Part shown: positions 1-6,585 of the stretch, piece by piece | Layout: every line of letters begins with the position of its first letter | Numbering within the stretch: the stretch's first letter is position 1 | DNA from: an uncultured Carnobacterium sp. | GTDB lineage: Bacteria; Bacillota; Bacilli; Lactobacillales; Aerococcaceae | Assembly (NCBI GenBank): GCA_937967765.1 | Contig: CALCML010000083.1 | Location: 1-6,691 of the forward strand | DNA: 6,691 nucleotides | Direction of reading: 5' to 3' | Program-made: the position numbers and the translations under genes | Notes under the pieces: generated by a model | Databases searched by the model: none | What the model was told of the DNA's origin: nothing | The model's input: the letters and a program-made list of their open reading frames with translations, nothing else

Positions 1-1381
1 CATATCCTTGTGGCAGTTGCTCGATAAAATGATGAGCATCTACGAATTCGCTCGCCTTCTTCACTTCTTCGTCTGTAATATCTTGATACATGCGAATATT
101 AGAAGCAACCGTTCCATGGAACAAGAATGGATCTTGAAGCACGAGTCCGATTTTATCGCGAAGGACTTCTTTTGAATACTGTTGAATTGGAATATTATCA
201 ATCAAGATTTCTCCTTCTTTAAAATCATAAAATCGTAAGAAGAGATTCATGATAGACGATTTCCCTGAACCAGTCGAGCCAACAAAGGCGACGGTCTCTC
301 CTGGATTCACGACAAAGTTAATATTCTTTAATACATTGCGTTTCCCGTCATAAGAGAAAGTGACGTTTCTAAACTCAATCTTCCCGTTCTTGATCTCGGT
401 AAGCTTTCCAAATTGTTCAGGTTCGTAATCGGTATTATCGATGACTTCGAAAACACGAGTCGCTGCAATCATCGATGTTTGAATAATCGAGAAGTTTTGC
501 GTCACATCGATTAATGGATTAAATAACTGATTTGAGAATTGAATAAAGGCATACATCACCCCTGCTGTCACACCAGCTACTTCCCAAGTAAGGCCAAAGT
601 ATAAAATAATGACCGCATAGGCAACGAGCTTAAGTAGCGACATCGCAGGACGAAGGAACAGACTATTCACATTAATCGAACGATTCGAGAATTGCACATG
701 CTCCTCATTAATCTGTTCGAATTCTTTTCTTAAACGTTCTTCTTGGTTAAATGCCTGAATCATCTTCATCCCATCAATACTCTCTGCTAGCTTCACGTTA
801 ATCTCACTAAGCTTCTCACGCGTCTTACGAATCACGCTATGAGAGAGACGATTATAAATTTTAACGGACGCAAACATCACCGGAATAAATAGAACCATTA
901 AAATTGTAAGGCCTACATTCATACTAAACATCGCAGACAAGGTCGCTACGACGATAAATAAAGTACTTAAAAACGTCGAGAAAATCGAGCTAAACATATC
1001 GCTGACTGCCTGCGTATCGTTGGTTAAACGAGAGACGATGGCTCCAGCTGGTGTTGTATCGAAGTACGTCATATTGAGTTTTTGCATATTCGAAAAGGCC
1101 TCTTGACGCAAATCACGAACAACACTATTGGATACATAACTAAAGGCATAGGTTCCAATATACGTTAAAAGAACACGTAGTAAGAACAATGAGTAGTAAA
1201 CGATGAGAAGCCAGTAACCCTCATTCCACACCCCGTTATCAATATACGTGTCGATATAATAACGAGCTATCAGCGGAATCACTGTTGCGGTAATACTCGA
1301 TAAGAGGATAAATAAAATCGCAATCGTACTCGACTTCTTATAACGCCATAAGTAGGCGATGAGTCGATTAAAGGTCTTCAT
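1..1381 (-). CDS. Heterodimeric ABC exporter, second subunit (BmrD/YheH-position), 3' truncated by window edge
   Basis: Half-transporter with a transmembrane domain fused to an ATPase domain; it should pair with the product of 1368-3134 to form an ATP-driven exporter in the cytoplasmic membrane. I translated 460 codons; the frame is open to the window edge. Hydrophobic segments fall near residues 17-40, 53-80, 130-152, 155-173 and 248-290, giving the usual six-helix core. The ATPase domain starts near 335, with A-loop Tyr344, Walker A GSTGSGKS (368-375, Lys374) and Q-loop Gln416. The signature, Walker B and H-loop lie beyond the window. The loop between TM1 and TM2 is only about ten residues, so the roughly 80-100-residue extracellular insert of B. 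subtilis BmrD is absent. The start ATG overlaps the upstream gene by 14 nt, suggesting translational coupling. An in-frame TTG two codons upstream (1385-1387) is an alternative start. Substrate unknown; multidrug or peptide export is inferred from family. Confidence 0.93.
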   Translation of the reverse strand, partial: MKTFNRLIAYLWRYKKSSTIAILFILLSSITATVIPLIARYYIDTYIDNGVWNEGYWLLIVYYSLFLLRVLLTYIGTYAFSYVSNSVVRDLRQEAFSNMQKLNMTYFDTTPAGAIVSRLTNDTQAVSDMFSSIFSTFLSTLFIVVATLSAMFSMNVGLTILMVLFIPVMFASVKIYNRLSHSVIRKTREKLSEINVKLAESIDGMKMIQAFNQEERLRKEFEQINEEHVQFSNRSINVNSLFLRPAMSLLKLVAYAVIILYFGLTWEVAGVTAGVMYAFIQFSNQLFNPLIDVTQNFSIIQTSMIAATRVFEVIDNTDYEPEQFGKLTEIKNGKIEFRNVTFSYDGKRNVLKNINFVVNPGETVAFVGSTGSGKSSIMNLFLRFYDFKEGEILIDNIPIQQYSKEVLRDKIGLVLQDPFLFHGTVASNIRMYQDITDEEVKKASEFVDAHHFIEQLPQGY

Positions 1382-3134
1382 GTTCAACTGCGTCTCCCCC
1401 TTCCTCAAGTGTCGCTTCAAGCTGTTGACGGTCGTAAGTCTTGGCATACCAACCACCAAGTGCCATTAATGCTTCATGCGTTCCTTTTTCAACAATGCGT
1501 CCATCTTGAAGCACGATGATAAGGTCCGCATGCACAATCGCTGATAAACGGTGCGCTGTAATCATCGTTGTCTTGTCGCTGCGTTCACGTTTCAAGTTTT
1601 CTAAAATTAAATGCTCTGTCTTGGCATCGACAGCCGACAATGAATCATCTAGCATTAGAATTTCAGGATTCACAACAAGCGCGCGTGCCATCGATAGACG
1701 TTGTTTTTGACCGCCTGATAAAAGCACACCCTTTTCACCAATTAACGTATTGAATCCTTCAGGCATCGCCATAATATCATCGTACAGGCCGCAGATTTTA
1801 GTAGCTTCTACGACTGCTTCTTCAGGAAGCGTTGGATTTCCAAAACGGATATTGTCTTTAATCGACATCGCAAATAAAATCTGTTCTTGTGGCACATATC
1901 CCATAAGCGCTCGCAAGTCCTTCATGCGATAGTCTTGAATCGAACGCCCATTCATCAAAATCTCTTCTCTTCCCGCATCATATTGACGAAGGAATAATTT
2001 TAAGAGCGTTGATTTTCCTGACCCTGTTGGACCAACAATCCCTAGCGTTTGCCCTTGATGAAGGTTAAATGTTACGTCTTCTAATGTCGGCACATCTTCG
2101 TATTGGAAGTTATGGATATCGACATCAATCTCACGAGCTTCTGTAATCGGAAGTGCGTTAGGAGCTTCTTTGACTTCGCTTGTCTCGTCCATTAAGGTTT
2201 CAATACGACGATACGAGATGCTTGCACGTTGACCGATATTTAGGAGCCAACCAATGGCTTGAAGCGGCCACACCAGCATATCTAAATACGTCATAAAGGT
2301 AATCATTTCTCCAACGGTAAATTCACCGCGTTGGATTAAATAGCCACCATACCCGAGGCTGATTAAGTAGCTAAGCCCCACGAAAATAAGAACGATTGGA
2401 TCGAATAAATTATTATATTTTGCAGCGTGATTATTCTTCTCCCATGCATCTTGGTTTGTTTCCCAAAACGATGTCGTTTCTTTCTCACCATAACCAAACG
2501 ATTTCGTTACCTTAATCCCAGAAACACTCTCGTTCACATGGTTATTCAGCAGTGAAAAAGCTTCTTGTGATTCTTTGAAACTTTGATGCTCAGCACGAAC
2601 GACGAAGTTTGTCGCAATCGCTAAAAGTGGCAATGGAATAATCGCAACGAGCGTCACACGCCAATCAAGCACAAAGAACATCGTCGCTAGCGTCACGAGC
2701 GCTGTAATCGAGGCATCGACAGCCGACATGACACCTCCACCAGCCGTCATAACAATAGCGCTCACGTCATTTGTTGCATGGGCCATCAAGTCTCCTGAAC
2801 GGTACTTTTGATAGAAGCTTGGTGACATCTTTGTAAAATGTTCAAAAAGCTGCGTTCGTAATCTCTGACCAAGAGAGTTCGCCGTTCCAAAAATGAACAG
2901 TCTCCATACAAAACGAAGGCCGTACATGGCTACTGCTGAAAGGAGTAACAGCAATAAGTTCCATAGTAAAGACGATGTTGTTAAATTCTTCAGGTCAATA
3001 GAATCGACAACTTCCCCAATCACTCTTGGTGGAATCAGATTCAATACACTGACAAGCGATAGCGCCAGAATTCCAATGACGTATCGTTTCCACTCTAATT
3101 TAAAAAACCACGATAATTTCTTTAGTAAATACAT
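1368..3134 (-). CDS. Heterodimeric ABC exporter, first subunit with degenerate ATP site (BmrC/YheI-like)
   Basis: A 588-residue half-transporter: six-helix transmembrane domain (segments near 18-40, 56-82, 135-155, 157-180, 245-268 and 275-300) followed by an ATPase domain from about 335. Visible motifs are A-loop Tyr345, Walker A GPTGSGKS (368-375), Q-loop Gln416, signature LSGGQ (472-476), Walker B ILMLD (492-496), D-loop SAVD (500-503) and H-loop His528. The residue after Walker B is Asp497 rather than the catalytic Glu. This is the hallmark of the degenerate-site subunit in heterodimeric exporters such as BmrC, whose LDDSLSAVDAKTE stretch I recall as the same. Length matches BmrC/YheI (about 585 residues). 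The start is set by AAAGGAG (3141-3147), 6 nt before the ATG. It is the first gene of a two-gene operon, overlaps its partner by 14 nt, and has its own promoter. The substrate cannot be read from sequence; BmrCD-family members export drugs. Confidence 0.95.
   Translation of the reverse strand: MYLLKKLSWFFKLEWKRYVIGILALSLVSVLNLIPPRVIGEVVDSIDLKNLTTSSLLWNLLLLLLSAVAMYGLRFVWRLFIFGTANSLGQRLRTQLFEHFTKMSPSFYQKYRSGDLMAHATNDVSAIVMTAGGGVMSAVDASITALVTLATMFFVLDWRVTLVAIIPLPLLAIATNFVVRAEHQSFKESQEAFSLLNNHVNESVSGIKVTKSFGYGEKETTSFWETNQDAWEKNNHAAKYNNLFDPIVLIFVGLSYLISLGYGGYLIQRGEFTVGEMITFMTYLDMLVWPLQAIGWLLNIGQRASISYRRIETLMDETSEVKEAPNALPITEAREIDVDIHNFQYEDVPTLEDVTFNLHQGQTLGIVGPTGSGKSTLLKLFLRQYDAGREEILMNGRSIQDYRMKDLRALMGYVPQEQILFAMSIKDNIRFGNPTLPEEAVVEATKICGLYDDIMAMPEGFNTLIGEKGVLLSGGQKQRLSMARALVVNPEILMLDDSLSAVDAKTEHLILENLKRERSDKTTMITAHRLSAIVHADLIIVLQDGRIVEKGTHEALMALGGWYAKTYDRQQLEATLEEGGDAVEHEDL
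1394..1400 (-). promoter_or_regulatory. Ribosome binding site of the second ABC subunit, inside the first subunit's coding region
   Basis: On the minus strand GGGGGAG lies within the last codons of the first ABC subunit. It is 12 nt from the ATG at 1381 but only 6 nt from an in-frame TTG at 1387-1385. The spacing favours TTG and the codon favours ATG. The two choices differ by two residues, so the protein is essentially unchanged. Confidence 0.55.
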
Positions 3135-3160
3135 TTCTCTCTCCTTTCACACGTCTATCT

Positions 3161-3189
3161 ATTGTACTATAGTCGTCTTTCTATTTCAT
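3161..3189 (-). promoter_or_regulatory. Predicted sigma-A promoter of the ABC exporter operon
   Basis: On the minus strand a -10 TACAAT (3161-3166, 5 of 6 to consensus) is preceded after exactly 17 nt by ATGAAA (3184-3189, 4 of 6 to TTGACA). It lies just past the MFS terminator. Transcription would start near 3154, leaving a leader of only about 20 nt before the ATG. That is too short for a BmrB-like leader peptide and attenuator of the kind known in B. subtilis. Confidence 0.6.
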
Positions 3190-3195
3190 ATGAAA
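3184..3195. promoter_or_regulatory. 12-bp perfect palindrome overlapping the -35 of the ABC operon; possible operator
   Basis: TTTCATATGAAA reads identically on both strands and covers the -35 element of the predicted ABC promoter. A dimeric repressor bound there would block transcription, a common arrangement for efflux genes controlled by MarR-, TetR- or PadR-type proteins. No regulator gene is seen in the window. The site is AT-rich and could be chance. Confidence 0.3.
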
Positions 3196-3201
3196 AGTTT
3201 T

Positions 3202-3230
3202 AAAAAAAGACAACCTTTCTCAAGGTTGCC
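3202..3230 (-). terminator. Intrinsic terminator of the MFS exporter gene
   Basis: On the minus strand a 9-bp stem (arms 3222-3230 and 3209-3217, one G-U pair) closes a GAGA tetraloop and is followed by seven T (3202-3208). It begins 7 nt after the MFS stop codon and separates that gene from the ABC operon promoter. There is no T-run on the plus-strand side, so it acts in one direction. Confidence 0.92.
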
Positions 3231-3237
3231 TTATGTT

Positions 3238-4575
3238 CTATTTACTTTTTTGTGTTTGCGGATAGATCCACAAGAAAACAATAAGTGCAATGACTGCAAG
3301 TGTCGTTACAAAGATGACACTGATTTGTCCTGCTGTTACTAAGTTTGAATTAAACGAGCTAAAAATACGCGCGATAACAGCTGTTGAAATCGCACCAGTG
3401 AACTGTTGCAATGTATTCACAATACTATTTCCATCTGCTTGAATCTCTGAATTTAATTGCGCTAATGAATAGGTTACATTGCTTCCCATTACAAATCCAA
3501 TCCCGGTCATAAAGATTACGTTTAGTGCTAAGAGCGGATAAATCGTTAATCCTGGGAAGAAGAAGCTGATAGAAACTCCTCCAACAACCGCAAATACTAA
3601 TCCTGTTAAAATCGGCTTCAATGGACCTGATTTATCATACCAACGACCTGACACAACAGATAATACGGCAACCATCGCAGCCCCTGGGAACATGAAGAGC
3701 CCAGCCACTGTTGCTGTTTCTCCCCACTCTAATTGGATGTAGTTTGGATAAATGAACGATAACCCTAAGACAACAGCTTGGAATGCTAGCACGATATAAA
3801 GTGTCGCATTAAAGCGAACAAGCTTGAATGGTTTAAACGATAAGAGCGCATTATTTCGATTAAAGTAGTAAAATGCCGCAAACGCTACAACCACTACTCC
3901 AAGGTAGATGACTGATAAATGTTCAATCGCCATCAGTAAGCTTGCAAGACCAATCCCTAACGTTACAAACGCCATAAAGTTGAACGGTTGTTTCTTCGGT
4001 GACTCTTCCGCTTGAATCGCCCAAAGCCCCATCACTAACGAGAAAATCAGGAATGGAATCAATGCGTAGAAAATCGCACGCCATCCAAACATACTTGAGA
4101 CCACACCACCAAATGTTGGCCCGATTGGTGGCGCAAGAGCGGTCGTCATCCCTCCGATTCCAATGACTGTTCCATGTTGGTGCAGCGGCACTTTTGTCAA
4201 TACGATATGGAACATTAATGGAAGTGCAATTCCTGTTCCAATACCCTGCATAAAGCGTCCGAGTAATAAAATCATTAAGCTTGGTGAAATACAGTCAATT
4301 AAGACCCCACCGATAAATAAAAGGTTCGCTGCCAAGAAGAGTTGGCGAATCGTGTAGTTTCGTGTTAAATAAGCCGTAATTGGCACGACAATGGCAATAG
4401 CCAGTAAGTATCCTGTTGTTACCCATTGAATCCCTGAAGAATCCGTATTGAATTCTGTCATCAGTGTTGGAAAAGTAACGTTCATTGCGGTTTCAATCAA
4501 CACGCCACAAAAGCTCATAATCGCCGTTGCGACTACTGCTGGAATGACATGCCATGTTTTTGTTTTGTTTCCCAT
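3238..4575 (-). CDS. MFS drug exporter, DHA2 family (EmrB/QacA-like, 14 TM)
   Basis: A 445-residue membrane protein with about 14 hydrophobic segments, expected to export drugs or other small molecules using the proton gradient. Family signs: a DHA2-type first-helix motif around Glu28 (ETAMNVTFP), a motif-B-like stretch GRFMQGIGTG (106-115), and an antiporter motif C, PPIGPTFGG (149-157), in helix 5. The motif A loop after helix 2 (about 70-80) is poorly conserved and lacks the usual Asp. I set the start at the ATG at 4575 because AAAGGAG lies 6 nt before it. A longer reading from 4608 adds 11 residues but would begin right at the T-tract of the ffh terminator and has no ribosome site. The gene sits between two terminators, so it appears monocistronic. 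Substrate unknown. Confidence 0.93.
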   Translation of the reverse strand: MGNKTKTWHVIPAVVATAIMSFCGVLIETAMNVTFPTLMTEFNTDSSGIQWVTTGYLLAIAIVVPITAYLTRNYTIRQLFLAANLLFIGGVLIDCISPSLMILLLGRFMQGIGTGIALPLMFHIVLTKVPLHQHGTVIGIGGMTTALAPPIGPTFGGVVSSMFGWRAIFYALIPFLIFSLVMGLWAIQAEESPKKQPFNFMAFVTLGIGLASLLMAIEHLSVIYLGVVVVAFAAFYYFNRNNALLSFKPFKLVRFNATLYIVLAFQAVVLGLSFIYPNYIQLEWGETATVAGLFMFPGAAMVAVLSVVSGRWYDKSGPLKPILTGLVFAVVGGVSISFFFPGLTIYPLLALNVIFMTGIGFVMGSNVTYSLAQLNSEIQADGNSIVNTLQQFTGAISTAVIARIFSSFNSNLVTAGQISVIFVTTLAVIALIVFLWIYPQTQKSK

Positions 4576-4581
4576 TGAGTT

Positions 4582-4588
4582 CTCCTTT
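4582..4588 (-). promoter_or_regulatory. Ribosome binding site that decides the MFS start
   Basis: AAAGGAG on the minus strand, 6 nt before the ATG at 4575. The alternative upstream ATG at 4608 has only the terminator's T-tract in front of it, so this site supports the shorter protein. Confidence 0.85.
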
Positions 4589-4608
4589 CTTTGCGTTATG
4601 ATCGCCAT

Positions 4609-4650
4609 AAAAAAACCGCAACCTTACTGGAGAGTAAGATGTTGCGGTTT
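4609..4650 (-). terminator. Intrinsic terminator of the ylxM-ffh operon
   Basis: On the minus strand a 10-bp outer stem (4641-4650 with 4613-4622), a 2-nt bulge (4639-4640) and a 6-bp inner stem (4633-4638 with 4623-4628) close a CTCC loop. A seven-T run follows at 4609-4615, the first four T also pairing or lying at the stem base. It starts 23 nt after the ffh stop codon. Transcription in the other direction would meet only a weak T/A-rich stretch, so any bidirectional use is doubtful. Confidence 0.93.
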
Positions 4651-4673
4651 AAATTATTTTATAACGCTGTTTC

Positions 4674-6110
4674 CTAACGTTTTTTCTTTAATTTTTTCAA
4701 TTTATTTTGTTTTTGACGGCGTGCGTATTGTTGCATACCGATTTGAGCGAGCTTGTTTCCACGTCCGCCCATGCCCATTTGGTTCATCATGCCTTCTAGG
4801 CCTTTCATGTTACCGTTGGACATTTGGTTCATCATCTTCTTAGATTCGTTGAACTGTTTAATTAAACGGTTCACTTCCGCTAAAGGACGAGCCGAACCTG
4901 CCGCAATACGTTTACGACGAGCTTGTGATAAGATATCTGGATTTTCACGCTCTTGTGGAGTCATTGATAAGACGATAGCTTTCATACGAGCTGTATCTTT
5001 TGGATCCACTTTTAAGTCGTTTAGACCAGCCATTTTATTTAACCCTGGAATCATCTTCAAGATATCCTCAAGTGGTCCCATCTTATTCACTTGGTCTAAT
5101 TGGTCGATAAAGTCATTAAAGTCAAAAGTGTTTGCTTTAATTTTATCTGCCATCTCTTGCGCTTTTGCTTCATCGAAGTCTTGTTGCGCCTTCTCGATAA
5201 GGGTCATCATATCCCCCATACCAAGAATACGAGAAGCCATACGTTCTGGGTAGAAGATTTCGAAGTCTTCTAATTTTTCCCCACGACCTGTAAATTTAAT
5301 TGGTTTTCCTGTAACAGAACGGATAGATAGAGCCGCACCACCACGAGTGTCCCCATCAAGTTTTGTAAGGATAACCCCTGTGATGTCCAGACGTTCGTTA
5401 AATGTCTGAGCGACGTTTACGGCATCTTGCCCTGTCATTGAGTCGACAACGAGTAAAATTTCGCTTGGGTTTGCGACTGCCTTGATGTTTTGTAATTCTT
5501 CCATCAAGTTTTCGTCAATATGCAAACGACCGGCCGTATCGATAATCACTAAGTCGCGCCCATCAATTTTCGCTTTTTCAATCGCTTGTTTTGCGATTTC
5601 TACTGGGCTTACTTGATTTCCAAGTGAGAACACTGGGAAGTTTAATTGTTTCCCTAATGTTTGTAATTGGTCAATCGCGGCTGGACGATACACGTCGGCA
5701 GCAACGAGTAATGGGCGTTTCTTTTCATGTTTTGCCATGAAGGAAGCGAGTTTACCAGCAGTTGTTGTTTTACCGGCCCCTTGTAGACCGACCATCATCA
5801 CTACCGTTGGCGGTTTCGCTTCGAAACGGAATGGCGCTTGTTCGCCCCCCATTAATTCTGTTAATTCTTCGTTAACGATTTTAACGACTTGTTGTGCTGG
5901 TGATAATGCTTCAAGCACATTAGCCCCTAATGCACGTTCGTTCACTTTACGCACGAAGTCTTTTACAACTTTGAAGTTAACGTCGGCTTCTAAAAGCGCA
6001 AGACGCACTTCACGCATCATTTGTTTTAAGTCAGCTTCCGTAATTTTTCCTTTTCGTGAAACGGAAGTCATCGCATTTTGCAGGCGATCTGATAATCCTT
6101 CGAATGCCAT
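4674..6110 (-). CDS. ffh: Signal recognition particle GTPase Ffh (SRP54)
   Basis: The protein of the bacterial signal recognition particle: it binds signal sequences and 4.5S/scRNA and delivers ribosomes to the receptor FtsY at the membrane. At 478 residues the length is normal. The N domain (about 1-90) has the ALLEADVN motif (38-45). The G domain has P-loop GLQGAGKTT (108-116), DVYRPAA (139-145), DTAGR (191-195), TKLD (249-252) and a GRGEK loop (275-279). The Met-rich M domain (from about 300) has a finger-loop stretch GPLEDILKMIPGL (345-357) and the RNA-binding segment SMTPQE...RRKRIAAGS (382-406), with a basic Lys/Arg tail to the end. After GS the usual Gly is Ala407. The start is supported by AAGGAG 7 nt before the ATG. 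ylxM ends 17 nt upstream, so the two are co-transcribed. Confidence 0.98.
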   Translation of the reverse strand: MAFEGLSDRLQNAMTSVSRKGKITEADLKQMMREVRLALLEADVNFKVVKDFVRKVNERALGANVLEALSPAQQVVKIVNEELTELMGGEQAPFRFEAKPPTVVMMVGLQGAGKTTTAGKLASFMAKHEKKRPLLVAADVYRPAAIDQLQTLGKQLNFPVFSLGNQVSPVEIAKQAIEKAKIDGRDLVIIDTAGRLHIDENLMEELQNIKAVANPSEILLVVDSMTGQDAVNVAQTFNERLDITGVILTKLDGDTRGGAALSIRSVTGKPIKFTGRGEKLEDFEIFYPERMASRILGMGDMMTLIEKAQQDFDEAKAQEMADKIKANTFDFNDFIDQLDQVNKMGPLEDILKMIPGLNKMAGLNDLKVDPKDTARMKAIVLSMTPQERENPDILSQARRKRIAAGSARPLAEVNRLIKQFNESKKMMNQMSNGNMKGLEGMMNQMGMGGRGNKLAQIGMQQYARRQKQNKLKKLKKKR

Positions 6111-6127
6111 AATTTCACTCCTTGAGT

Positions 6128-6466
6128 TTATTTATTCATCTCTTGTAATTTTGAAACGATTGAAGCAAGCTGTGTTGCCTCAGGATAGTTCTTTTGAATC
6201 TCTTTTTCTAATTCATCATAGTGCTCTTGGCGTTTATAGAAATCAGCGACTAGATGTAATTTCTCTTCGTAGTTTTCTAATAACTTTGCCGAGCGGCGGA
6301 TATTATCATATACTGCTTGACGGCTCACGTCAAATTCTTCGGCGATTTCACCCAGCGAATAATCATCCCCATAATAGAGCTCCATATATTCGAGTTGTTT
6401 ATCGGTTAAAAGGCTGCCATAGAACTCTACAAGCAAGTTCATTTGCGTTGTTTTTTCTAATTCCAT
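6128..6466 (-). CDS. ylxM: YlxM/p13-like helix-turn-helix protein (UPF0122), SRP operon partner
   Basis: A 112-residue, mostly helical protein with a sigma-70 region 4-like helix-turn-helix at about 21-62 ([12 protein letters not shown], then [20 protein letters not shown]) and a charged helical tail. In Bacillota this family is encoded directly before ffh, and it is thought to modulate the signal recognition particle; its streptococcal member was described as stimulating SRP GTPase activity, as I recall. Whether it binds DNA is unclear. The start is set by GGGAGGG (6473-6479), 6 nt before the ATG. The upstream promoter at 6497-6505 gives a leader of about 24 nt. ffh follows after 17 nt. Confidence 0.95.
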   Translation of the reverse strand: MELEKTTQMNLLVEFYGSLLTDKQLEYMELYYGDDYSLGEIAEEFDVSRQAVYDNIRRSAKLLENYEEKLHLVADFYKRQEHYDELEKEIQKNYPEATQLASIVSKLQEMNK

Positions 6467-6496
6467 TCGTTGCCCTCCCTTAAACTCATATCCTTT

Positions 6497-6505
6497 ATTA
6501 TAGCA
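6497..6505 (-). promoter_or_regulatory. Extended -10 promoter of the ylxM-ffh operon
   Basis: On the minus strand TGCTATAAT combines a perfect TATAAT (6497-6502) with the TGn extension. The -35 region is weak: TTAGCG at 6521-6526 has an 18-nt spacer and matches 3 of 6. The TG extension commonly compensates for this. It sits 31 nt before the ylxM ATG and directly after the terminator at 6528-6585. Confidence 0.75.
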
Positions 6506-6527
6506 AAATTAGGGTTATTACGCTAAC

Positions 6528-6585
6528 AAAAAACGGAGTAGAACTTCCCCCAGAACTTGTATCATTCCGGTTTGTTTTCTACTCC
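6528..6585 (-). terminator. Probable intrinsic terminator of a transcript entering from beyond 6691
   Basis: On the minus strand GGAGTAGAA (6577-6585) pairs perfectly with TTCTACTCC (6535-6543). Inside, CCGGAA (6565-6570) pairs with TTCTGG (6550-6555) around a 9-nt loop, with 6-nt internal bulges on each side. One base later comes a run of six T (6528-6533). The stem is larger and more interrupted than the other two terminators here, so a structured RNA element is possible. A terminator insulating the ylxM promoter is the simplest reading. Confidence 0.65.

Noticed and set aside
3166..3173. 8-bp palindrome ACTATAGT next to the ABC -10 element
   Set aside because: Too short and AT-rich to separate from chance, and it does not extend outward.
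2893..3342. A 149-codon plus-strand open frame spanning the ABC promoter and MFS terminator
   Set aside because: It reads across a clear minus-strand terminator and promoter, has low-complexity composition and no ribosome site.
4656..4663. TATAAAAT on the minus strand just after ffh as a possible MFS promoter
   Set aside because: No -35 hexamer occurs at 16-18 nt; the only TTGAAA (4695-4700) is about 31 nt away. Transcription would also start inside the terminator hairpin.
4448..4843. A 131-codon plus-strand open frame across the ffh terminator
   Set aside because: It covers the ends of two opposite-strand genes and the terminator hairpin, and has no family features.
4753..5253. A 166-codon plus-strand open frame inside ffh
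   Set aside because: It is antisense to the conserved M domain of Ffh, with no ribosome site or family resemblance.
5737..6483. A 248-codon plus-strand open frame opposite ffh and ylxM
   Set aside because: It lies antisense to two certain genes, crosses their boundary, lacks a recognisable domain and is explained by codon bias of the opposite strand.
6535..6585. Inverted repeat GGAGTAGAA/TTCTACTCC as ends of a tiny mobile element
   Set aside because: The repeats are only 33 nt apart, no target duplication is seen and a T-run follows directly, so a terminator is the better explanation.
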